Shown one piece after another: positions 54,651 to 64,000 of a stretch of DNA of 64,000 bases (within the stretch, counting starts at the first letter, position 1; every line of letters begins with the position of its first letter). The stretch comes from Elgaria multicarinata webbii (lineage: Eukaryota; Chordata; Lepidosauria; Squamata; Anguidae): contig NC_086179.1 in assembly GCF_023053635.1 (NCBI RefSeq), positions 101,293,541 to 101,357,540 on the forward strand. The letters are read 5' to 3'. Position numbers and translations under genes: made by a program. Below the pieces are notes generated by a model. It saw nothing but the letters and a program-made list of their open reading frames with translations. It was not told the origin of the DNA and ran no database searches.

Positions 54651-56536
54651 TATGACAGATGGGGAACACAGCACTGCAAGGTACTCACCATAACCTTGGT
54701 GGACAACTGGATAGAAGAGGCGCAAAGGGATGATGTCCATACGGCGTGTGGACGTGCCCAGTGCACTGCCCTGCCTGGAGGGTCATCAGAACCCTCCAAA
54801 GGGTAGCCAGTGGAAAAGCCAATGATTTGCACGAGTTGAGGTGTGACATGGCTTTTCAAAGGCAGGTACCTAGACAGGACCGGCCAAATGACTGGTGGCA
54901 CATTCCCCACTGGGCACGTTCAGACACAGCCTTTTAAAAAAAATCTTGTTGTTGTGATTATTAGCAACACTGCTGCTTTTAATTCCACCCCTCCTTTGTT
55001 TGTTTATTTATTTATTAGATTTATACCGCCCCATAGCCAAAGCTCTCTTGTTTTTCCCTCTTCAGTGAAGTCAGGCAGGTTTTTCATTGTGGTTCAACTT
55101 CTTATTGTTGTGATTATTATTAGTACTGCTATTGTTTTTATTATTGTTTAATAATGGCTGTGATCACAGTGCAGTCAATCAACTCTGAGGGAAGGAACAC
55201 AAAGCTTTACTCTTATCCTCCTAGCCCATTAGTTATGGGATGCAAAAGGCATCTCTATGTGCTGTTCCCACCTCACAGGGCCGGTTTGCATTACTGCCTT
55301 TGATTGGCCTGGAAACAATCCTTGGCTCACTTACTTGTGCCTGCAGAAATGTCTGCTGCATGCCCGCCTTCCGGCCTCTGCCTGGGTGCTGTCATTGTGG
55401 TGTATTGGGATCTGCTGGGACTTACTTCCCCATAGATTTATGGCATAGTCGTACTTCGTGTAGCACCTCTCTGCCCTCCTGGTTCCTGGGAGATGTAGAT
55501 GGGCTGTGTGGGTCAACAACACCACAAGCCTATGGCACGCTTGCTCCCAGTGCTACAGGGGCATAGCCGCCTGCTTCCTCTCCTCCTCTGTGCCTGTCTC
55601 ACAGGGCCTGTTTATGTGTGTCTTGCTTTGACTCAGGGCTTTAGTCCTTCCTCAGGATGAAAAGGCAGCTGCATTGCTACTGCGCTCACCCCGTTTAAGA
55701 TTTCTGGAAGTTCCGTGTGTCCATTTTTGAAGTGTTTAACCTGAGATGAAGATTCTTATTTAGATATATCTTTAAAAATCCCCCCAAAATCAGGGCATGC
55801 TTGGATTTCCTTCAAAATGGGCATGAATAAGGATCAATGTGGAAGCTCTCATGGTGCCCACTTAGAGGTCTGTATGTGGAAAAATGATGGAGATGCATGG
55901 ATTTCTGTAAATGGGGAAAGTATTTTTTAAAATCCCCCCAAAATCAGGGCATGCTCGGATTTCCTTCAAAATGGGCCTGTATCTGGATACATTTATAAGC
56001 TCTCATGGTGCCCATTTTGATGTTTCTAATTTTAAAAGTACAAAGATGTAAGCACTTTTTAAAATTGGGGTTAGGGTTGAGGGTTAAAACTTTCAAAATC
56101 CCCCCAAAATCAGGGCATGCTCAGATTTCCTCCAAAATGAGTATGAATAAGGATCTAGGTGGAAACTGTGATGGTGGCCAGTTGCAAGTCTGTATCTGGA
56201 AAAATGACGGAGATCACTGCCTTTCTGAAAATGGGTGTTTTTTTCAAATATTCCCCCAAAATCAGGGCATGCTCGGATTTCCTTCAAAATGGGCATGTAT
56301 CTGGATACATTTATAAGCTCTCGTGTTGCCCATTTTGATGTTTCTAACTTGAAAACTAAAAAAGTTATAGGCGTTTGACATTTTCAATGCAAGTCTATGG
56401 GGGAAAACACGGAGCTCCGATCTGGATCCCCTCAGCGGAGCGGACCATAGGCAGATTTATGTGGGGTGGAGCGGACCCGATCCAGAAGTTGCGGATCGGG
56501 ATCCAGAGCGGATCGGGGGATCCGTGCACAGCCCTA
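54651..56536 (+). mobile_element. Unnamed 2-kb unit with internal tandem repeats (copy B)
   Basis: Same family and orientation as 24293-26712, with landmarks in the same order: GGAACACAGCACTG, TGTGGACGTGCCCAGTGCAC, TAATAATGGCTGTGATCACA, the tandem block, and the end GGATCCGTGCACAGCCCTA. It lacks the L2 tail found in copy A (the uninterrupted site reads CCCCATAGATTTATGGCATA at about 55429). No useful open frame. Divergence between the copies is substantial outside the repeat block. Confidence 0.72.
55790..56345 (+). repeat. Tandem half-units inside copy B
   Basis: AAAATCAGGGCATGCT starts four half-units at about 55787, 55941, 56106 and 56258, giving spacings of roughly 150-165 bases. They alternate between a CATGAATAAGGAT type and a TGTATCTGGATACATT type, so the true unit is about 310-320 bases, as in copy A. 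Confidence 0.82.
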
Positions 56537-56933
56537 CTTTCTAGTACATTATATTAGTGTAAGTGGATTGGATCTAAGATTTCCTCCCCTGGTTAGAAGC
56601 AATCCCTGAGTGGCATTCCAATCAGAATTCTCAGAGTAGTAGAAAGTGTGTGTGGGGGTGTTTTTCTGGATTCTGCTTTCCCCTTGTTGCAACTCCAAAC
56701 TGCTCAAGAGGTTTCCCCAACCCTCTGGAGCACTTCCAGTGGAAAGAGACTAAACTCACTTCTCCCTCATGCCACCAGCATAGTTTTTCTTCTAGATTAA
56801 AATCCTTCTGTGGACGGAAATGTTCTTTCTGCTTGCATGTGGCAAATTCTGGATTGAACCCAATCGGTTTTATGGGTTTTTTGAGGAATTTATTCATATT
56901 AATATAGAAGGAATTGGGAAATATAACTTTGAA

Positions 56934-57107
56934 TCACAGAATAGTAGAGTTGGAAGGGGCCTACAAGGCCATCGAGTCCAACCCCCTGCTCAATGCAGGA
57001 ACCCACCTTAAAGCAACCCTGACAGATGGTTGTCCAGCTGCCTCTTGAGGGCCTCTAGTGGGGTAGAGCCCACAACCTCCCTGTGTAATTGGTTTACAGA
57101 AAGACAT
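56934..57107 (-). mobile_element. CR1 3'-end fragment
   Basis: AATCACAGAATAGTAGAGTT, GGAAGGGGCCTACAAGGCCA and TGGTTGTCCAGCTGCCTCTT mark the reverse complement of the CR1 3' UTR and the last codons of ORF2. About 174 bases survive. Confidence 0.9.
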
Positions 57108-57871
57108 TCAATATTGCTTATTACTATTTTGGCTGCTAATATAGGCAAAGATCAAATTTGTTTGCTAACAGGGATTTAACTAATACAAGCAAAGACTGTC
57201 TTATCTTTAAGAGATATTTAGAAAGAGATGGGGAATGTGACATTTAGATCAATAAGTTGGTATTAGAAAGTTCTATGTTATTGTTTGAGCTGTGCAATAA
57301 GTAACAGAAGTAATGGCTAAAACAAAGATCTCTGGAAGGCTATAAATTCTATTTTTATGATAAATCATTTTTGGGGGCATGTGAGAATGAAAATGCATTA
57401 AAGTAAACAGAACTGTATTCAGTTCATAGATGAACTGAAAGCTATATTTTGATTAAGTTCAAAAGAATAGATGAAAAGACTAACCCTCTGGTATCTATAT
57501 AGGATTGTAGTGTAATAAATTTTAATCTGATATATGTTATATAGTGTCTGTTGCTAGCAATTGCAGTAGAATTTCTAAGCTGGGAATTGTAGTAGAGTTT
57601 TTGGGATGTTGCAAAAAGCACAAAAAGGTGCCTACAGCATACTTGACAGATGGTTAGCAACTAAGTCTATGCTTAGTTATTATTATTATTATTTATTTAT
57701 ATAGCACCATCAATGTACATGGTGCTGTACAGAGTAAAACAGTAAATTGCTAACAAAATGTTACAAAGTGGAGATGTCTAAGAGAAGACCAGAACATTCT
57801 TAGATAACCGGAATCAAGAGAATGTTCCCCAGAGAATAGTAGATGCTTGCCAAGAAAATGTCTTACTATGT

Positions 57872-58100
57872 TTTATTTATTGCATTTCTATACCGCCCAA
57901 TAGCAGCATCTCTCTGGGCAGTTTACAAAATTAAGACAATTCAAAGTATAAAACAACAGTATAAAACTACAATATAAAATACAATATAAAAGCTCAAGCA
58001 GATAAAAACACCAGCAATGCAAAAATACAAATTTAAAATAGCAAAGTTAAAATTAATTAATAGACTGTTAAAATACTGGGAGAATAAAAAGGTCTAATAC
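57872..58100 (-). mobile_element. L2-type 3' end
   Basis: TTTATTTATTGCATTTCTAT, then ACCGCCCAATAGCAGCATCT, is the reverse complement of the L2 tail. It is followed by the A-rich reverse complement of its 3' UTR. It is about 230 bases long and 5'-truncated. Confidence 0.78.
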
Positions 58101-58456
58101 TGGGAGAATAAAAATTTCCTGTTAGGCCTGAGAAGATAGTTACTTCCCTTGCTACTTCCCTAGCTACTTCCCTTGCGAGGTAGGCACATGCTTTGCAGCG
58201 ATAAGCTCCAGAGCCTCTTTATTCTAAAGAATAAACGCTGCTTAACGCATACTTCTTTTCCTCTCCTCTTTGTGTGCTGAATTGGACTTGGTACACCAGG
58301 GAACGAGCTATTTTTGCTACAATTCCAGCCTTGATATTTTTCTCCACCCAGTCCCTTTTCTCATTATTTTTCTTCCTTCTCTGTTCCTAGTCATCTTCTT
58401 TCACATCTCCTGGGGTCATTCTTTCTCTCCCCTCTACCCCTTTGCCTTGCTATTCT

Positions 58457-58490
58457 ACCACCACCACCACCACCACCACCACCACCACCC
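58457..58490 (+). repeat. (CCA)n microsatellite
   Basis: About eleven ACC/CCA units. It reads as a histidine run in one frame, which explains the open frame at 58270-58650. There is no sign of a gene. Confidence 0.95.
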
Positions 58491-60297
58491 AGCCTCTTCT
58501 GTCTTGCCAGATCCCCACAGTAGCCATTATGTGACTAGTCACATCCTCCACGAGTTATTTTCTGGGGGAATGCACAGCTGTTCCTCAAATTCCCAAATGT
58601 GCCCATGGGTCCAAAACTGTTGGGAGGCCTGCTGTGGAAGTGTGTCGTGATGAAAATAAATGCTGAATGGGATATTCTAGAATATCACATTCCCTCCCCT
58701 CCAATCTTGTAATTTTAACCACAGATACCTAGAATAGAGCGTGACTATGTTAGTTTACTACTCCATGTTCTTCCCATGGAGTTGTGCCTCTGAACCTATG
58801 CAGAATGGAGCTTGCCTGAGAGGTGGGGGGATGCTACCCCTGTGAGTGAGGGTCAATGGGAGAGGTTGGATGCACGCTTACCTCTGAACATGCACAGAGT
58901 AGAGATAGGGCCCCATTTTATCTTGACCAAAGTGATGGCAGGAAATCCACCTTTTACCCCTTTGCATCTGGGGGGCATTGGTAAAAAAGCTGCTAACCCG
59001 GGAAGGAAAAGGGAGTTAACCCATTCCTCAAACTTGGACCAATCTACACCAAGTAGAATGTGACATTTTGAAAACTGTATATGTAGTGTGTCCTGGGCCC
59101 TAACAGTTTTCACTGCTGTTAGTGCAGTTCAACATGCAGTAGGATTCGGGGGTATGGCACAAAAGGTTTAGCTATTCTACATCCCATTTCCCCAGGAAGC
59201 ACATGATAAAGAAGTACAGGTGGCTCTGGATTACCACCCAGTGTAGGAGCGTAGTACCTAAACAGCAGCTTTAGAACCACTGGTATTCATTTGCTGATAC
59301 CAACGCCTACTTATGTTTCCATGTTCATGGGTAATCTGTCTGATCACCTGAAGGCTTGTGATCTTTTTTCCCCTTTTTTCTGGAAAGCAAGCAGTTTGCG
59401 TTTTGACTGACATAATAAATTCTGACTCTGGACAACATCAATGTAAACTTTATTTCATTATGGAGTTCATTGGAGATGGGGTGTGGGGCAGGGGTAGGTG
59501 GAATTAACAACAAAGTTGCTACCCACAGAGGAGAATGAGAACTAACTCTAGGATGTTATCAGCACTGACTTATTTCCCCTGGGTCCTGTAATTGGTGATG
59601 CCCCAGCAGCAAAAAGGATCAAAGATATGGGTCATATATCCAGTAGTTATTTTCCTCTTGACCGTCAAAAAGAAAGCATGCAGGAAGTTAATGATTTGTC
59701 AGTGTAGTGTAGTGGTTAGTATAGCAGTTTGAATTGAGAGTAGCTTTGTTGCCAATGGCCCTAAGCTACAACTGGGGAAAAGGTGGCTTTTCCCATTCCT
59801 TGCGTGTACTAAAATGGCCATCGAGCTGCCCCATCCTCATCCTCATCCCTCTGTCTATGTTTGGAGACACACTTCTCTAAAGCACCCATTGTGCCTTCCA
59901 TTTGGATTAGCCGCTTTGTTATCAATGCCCACCCCCTCCACACACAAACGACTAGGTAAACAATGGAATTCACGTTCACTAAAATGGTCATCTTGGTGTC
60001 CCAGACCCACAAACCTCCTTAGAACTAAATGAAGTCACCATTGTAGAAATAAAACAGTACATTTTGAGGATCACCTAGAGAAAATGGATTAATAGATAGA
60101 ACAGGCTAAAAAACAGAGGCGAATAAATACTAAGAAAGAGGTATTCAATTGTGCCAGCAAGGCACAGAATCTATTTTCAGCACCAGAACCTAGCACTGGA
60201 ATATGAAGTAACAATCAAAGGTTTCTTAGCATGTGAAGAGAAACATACTCTATACTGAATGACAATCAAATATTTGGGAAAATGACTTTTACAAGAT

Positions 60298-61559
60298 GGG
60301 TGATCACTAGAAGCCAACATGGATTTGTCAGGAACAAGTCCTGTCAGACTAATTTGATCTCATTTTTTGATCGGGTAACCGCCCTTGTGGACTGTGGGAA
60401 TGCTGTGCATGTCATATATCTTAACTTCAGCAAAGCTTTTGACAAAGTGCCCCATGATATTCTGATTAACAAACTAGCTAAAAGTGGACTAGACGGAACA
60501 ACTATTAGGTGGATTCACAGTTGGCTACAGAATCGGACTCAAAGAGTACTTATCAATGGAACCTTCTCAAACTGGGGAGAGGCAACGAGTGGGGTACCGG
60601 AGGGATCAGTCCTGGGCCCAGTGCTCTTCAACATTTTTATTAATGATTTGGACGAGGAGGTGCAGGGAACGCTGATCAAATTTGCAGATGACACAAAATT
60701 GGGTGGGATAGCTAATACCCTGGAAGACAGAAACAAACTTCAAAGTGATCTTGATAGGCTGGAGTGCTGGGCTGAAAACAACAGAATGAAATTTAATAGG
60801 GATAAATGCCAAGTTCTACATTTAGGAAATAGAAACCAAATGCACAGTTACAAGATGGGGGATACTTGGCTCAGCAATACTACAAACGAGAAGGATCTTG
60901 GAATTGTTGTAGATCACAAGCTGAATATGAGCCAACAGTGCGATATGGCTGCAAGAAAGGCAAATGCTATTTTGGGCTGCATTAATAGAAGTATAGTTTC
61001 CAAATCACGTGAGGTACTGGTTCCTCTCTAATCGGCCCTGGTTAGGCCTCATCTAGAGTATTGCGTCCAGTTCTGGGCTCCACAATTCAAGAAGGATGCA
61101 GGCAAGCTGGAGCGTGTTCAGAGGAGGGCAACCAGGATGATCAGGGGTCTGGAAACAAAGCCCTATGAAGAGAGACTGAAAGAACTGGGCATGTTTAGCC
61201 TGGAGAAGAGAAGATTGAGGGGAGACATGATAGCACTCTTCAAATACTTAAAAGGTTGTCACACAGAGGAGGGCCAGGATCTCTTCTCGATCCTCCCAAA
61301 GTGCAGGACACGGAATAACGGGCTCAAGTTAAAGGAAGCCAGATTCCAGCTGGACATCAGGAAAAACTTCCTGACTGTTAGAACAGTAAGACAATGGAAT
61401 CAGTTGCCTGGTGAGGTTGTGGGCTCTCCTAGAGGCCTTCAAGAGGCAGCTGGACAACCATCTGTCAGGGATGCTTTAGGGTGGATTCCTGCATTGAGCA
61501 GGGGGTTGGACTCGATGGCCTTGTAGGCTCCTTCCAACTCTGCTATTCTATGATTCTAT
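60298..61559 (+). mobile_element. CR1 LINE 3' half, best preserved
   Basis: A plus-strand CR1 from the middle of the reverse transcriptase (HGFVRNKSCQTNLISFFDR) to a full 3' end (CTGCTATTCTATGATTCTAT). Frame 3 is open for almost 250 codons to a single stop at 61029-61031 (TAA where other copies read a tyrosine codon). It then continues open in the same frame to about 61430, where a 5-bp deletion in the GGGCTCTCC(CACAC)TAGAGG block shifts it. Motif A reads IYLNFSKAFDKVPH, so the catalytic Asp is Asn. Motif C FADDTKLGG is intact. The closeness to an open frame suggests a recent insertion. Confidence 0.93.
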
Positions 61560-61581
61560 TGTGTAACTTCCTGGTAGTGGC

Positions 61582-63831
61582 TAGAGATGTAAAATATACA
61601 AAATTTTGAAGCCATGAATTTGGGGGACGGACGGACAGAAACTGTGGTAAAAATGGGGAAATAAGCAATACTTATTTTTAGCAGTCTTTGCAGATCTAAA
61701 TTAATGGAAAACTTGGCCATCTGTTGCTCAGCAATAACGGACTTCATGCCGCTAAGTGAGTGGAGAACCAGTGGAGAGGAAACCTGGGATATTATCTTTC
61801 ATGGTGTTGTTGTGGAAATCTGTGTTTTAAGTCACCCCAATGAATGTGGAGAGTGATGTTGTATTGGTCATATTAATCACAAATGTAGTTCCAAACAAGA
61901 TGTCATTAAAACTTGCAAAAAATCACATTAGAAGAAGCAAATTTTATAAACAAGCATGATGATGGCAAAGTATTAACGAAGCTTAGGAAACTCAGGATTA
62001 CAGCAACAATTTGGTCCTTAGGGAAAGTAACCTGCACCGTGAGCTACAAAAGAAGCTAAATTTGGTACCAGACAATTATCCCATAATCTGCAGAAACTAC
62101 GTTTTCAAGTGATTTTTTTTTTTTTTACAGATTTTAAACTTGTCAATGTTTTAGCAGTATGCACCATGCCTTTTGAAATCAGATTACGGGAATTCACAAA
62201 AGACAACAGACCCCATGCAAAGAGTTTAATCCTTTAGTGTACTACACAATAAAATCTCTTAGAGCTACTTTGCAGGTTATTTAAGTATCGCATTTACAAG
62301 GCCAAATGTAAAAGCTGTTGCCACTGCAGTGAAACAAATCGATCCATTTGTTTGAAAGCAGGAAAGAAATTTTATTATTTACCACTTCATGGTTAAGTGA
62401 ACTAACCAAGCACCTTTTATAAGACTGCTGCACGTTGGACTAAAAGCAAAAAAGAAGGTGTGTGTATGTGTGTGTGGAGGGGGAGACAACTGGCAGGCTG
62501 GGGGCCCTCCCAGAAACAAGTGTCTGCACCCATTTTGAGGCTTGCCCTGGAAGAGCTTCCTCAGGGCCATTGCACAGGCTGGGGCAACCGGGGCTCCAGT
62601 TGGATTCTACCCATTGTTAATAAATCTTTAACTATTGTCAACATAAAATATACTTTTAAATTTAATATAATAATTTTATGAGCAAACCAAGTTATATGTA
62701 TCATATTTTAGGTTCCTGTTTTATGCCTGACCAAAGCGAACTTCATCAAGTAGTCCCTGAACTATTTGAATCATCCTAAAAACCAAAAGAAGCAGAAAGA
62801 ACTGAAGACAGATGAAGACTGACATACAATATCTGTTCCTGCTTGTAAGGAAGTTTAGGAAAATTCCTAAATCTATTCTGGTTTGTGGGGTGGAGCTTAG
62901 GGACATCTGATCTGAAGAAAAAGCTATTGAGATTTAATTTATCTGGGAAACAGTCAGCTTAGAAAGCAAACAATCATATTTAATTTAAGAACCTTTAAGC
63001 AATCTCAAACTATTATTTCAAGAGTGACATTTTATTCACTTTTGTAAATTATTTCCATTAATGAGCATCTTCATTTTTGACCATTTTGAAAAATTGCCTC
63101 TAGAGTTTCTTTTAAGTGCTGTTATTAAAGAGTTTATAGCTGAGACAGCACTTCCTAATGGTGAGGTCTAATTGAGAACTTTATTTTTAAAACAAAACTG
63201 TGGGAGTGAACTTTATAGACCCAAAACTCAAAGTTATTTTTTTTAAAAGAAAAGAAATATAGATGGGACAACCCTCGTGCCCTTTCATCATATCTGGTCA
63301 CAGTGGTGGGATAACCCACAGTCTTTCTTTCACATTTGGATTTTAGATTAGAACTACATTAATTGACTGCTACAGCATCTGACTAGAACAAGCCAAGAAC
63401 ACAGGACTTAGTAGAACAAAATCCAAGCTATCAAGAATGCACATTTTCTTCTATGATATGGTGACTCTACTCACATCTAAGGGACACTGAGCTTTTGACA
63501 TGGAGCATCCCTAAATGTCTATCAGGAAAAATACATTAGATCAATAATTTTAAGAAAGAATGGAAGAAAAAACTATGCTGGGAGTATTACAGAGAGTTTA
63601 AAAAAAACCCATCTTGCCCTATGGCTTCATTATTTCCAGACACTTTACATCTTTGGTCTTTCCATAAAAGTCTTATTACATTGTTTTTAGAAATCATTTG
63701 GTAAACACCTTGTCTTAAATTCTAAAATAAAATATTTCATAATCCAAAGCTCTTCAATTTCCCATTGGGGTGGGGGGAAACGGTCCTGTGGGGGGGCCGG
63801 AATTCCTGAATTTCTCGCCTCCACATCTCTA
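61582..63831 (+). mobile_element. hAT-like non-autonomous DNA transposon, 2.25 kb
   Basis: The left end TAGAGATGT and the right end ACATCTCTA form a 9-bp terminal inverted repeat. The flanks are GTAGTGGC (61574-61581) and GCAGTGGC (63832-63839), seven of eight bases equal, as an aged 8-bp hAT duplication would look. G-rich stretches follow the left end and precede the right one. No transposase frame is present inside. The interior contains a segment shared with about 54515-54640. The short terminal repeats make chance possible, hence moderate confidence. Confidence 0.55.
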
Positions 63832-64000
63832 GCAGTGGCTAATCATCGGAGGGGGCAGCCCCCAGTTCATCCTTACCTCAGAAATAAGCTAATTAAGGGG
63901 CCCTGGGAATTCCCCATTTCTCAGCCCTCCCATCTCCAATAAGGGAAAAGTTCTTGTCTACCTTACATGGATGTTATTTGGCTTACTGATGTAATGCATG

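Larger units (their letters stand above)
42766..64000 (-). other. FOXM1: FOXM1 intron 1 or upstream flank
   Basis: The 5' UTR is spliced at 42766, so at least one upstream non-coding exon exists, but none could be identified and no CpG-rich promoter-like region was seen. 42766-43340 shows no element, 47746-48957 shows mostly unassigned AT-rich DNA, and 56540-56930, 57110-57860 and 58500-60290 show nothing that I can name firmly. No exon of the usual upstream neighbour was recognised. Confidence 0.6.

Noticed and set aside
56631-56907. Overlapping frames of about 85 codons on both strands
   Set aside because: No recognisable domain and similar openness on both strands; likely chance.
58270-58650. 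An open frame with a histidine run, possibly a secreted or membrane protein
   Set aside because: The run is a CCA microsatellite, and the rest has no family resemblance, splice support or start context of note.
59700-59745. A possible tRNA or SINE head (GTGTAGTGGTTAG-like)
   Set aside because: Only an A-box-like word is present, with no B box, cloverleaf or body, so it is too little to call.
1-64000. CRISPR arrays, riboswitches, operons, phage or Polinton genes
   Set aside because: Regularly spaced short repeats, capsid or packaging ATPase genes and bacterial gene structure are absent. The DNA is clearly vertebrate.

Overview
This window is vertebrate DNA, most likely from a squamate reptile. 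The host signal is FOXM1 on the minus strand. The repeat mix is CR1, L2 and L1-type LINEs, DIRS elements, hAT transposons, a tRNA-type SINE and sparse retroviral and LTR fossils. The squamate assignment rests on repeat style, especially the L2 tail ending in an AATA microsatellite, so it is an inference. No prokaryotic gene, CRISPR array or operon is present.

Host gene. Four FOXM1 exons are supported: 42765-42182 (start codon at 42719 and the N-terminal domain), 16770-16622, 15564-15364 (first part of the forkhead) and 333-205 (rest of the forkhead). All carry GT/AG splice sites and compatible reading phases. The introns between them are about 25.4 kb, 1.05 kb and 15.0 kb. The upstream non-coding exon and promoter, and the exons after the forkhead, were not found here. 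Everything above 42766 is intron 1 or upstream flank.

Region 0.3-15.4 kb is one intron, filled by two DIRS tyrosine-recombinase retrotransposon fossils. The better preserved one (8072-14766) has inverted terminal repeats and an internal complementary region. It sits inside an L2 tail and was itself hit by a solo LTR with a 5-bp target duplication. The other (1165-6320) carries L2 and CR1 insertions, and its 5' terminal repeat may lie at 14914-14995.

Region 16.8-42.2 kb is the second large intron. In order it holds: a 380-bp-armed foldback pair; an L2 3' end; a solo LTR-like unit; a long CR1 broken up by a hAT element (8-bp target duplication), a 2.4-kb unit with internal tandem repeats and a VNTR-bearing composite retroelement; a class-I ERV fossil with a 3' LTR and a CR1 inside it; and a nearly full-length L1-type LINE carrying a SINE with a 7-bp target duplication.

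Region 42.8-64 kb holds two L2 copies in inverted orientation, a CR1-superfamily element with ORF1 and ORF2 remnants, an L2 split by a CR1, a second copy of the 2-kb tandem-repeat unit, a well-preserved CR1 3' half, and a 2.25-kb hAT-like element with near-matching 8-bp flanks. No intact non-TE gene besides FOXM1 was recognised. The main interest is the depth of nested insertion, which gives a relative time order, and three structures that may be undescribed families: the foldback, the tandem-repeat unit and the VNTR composite.
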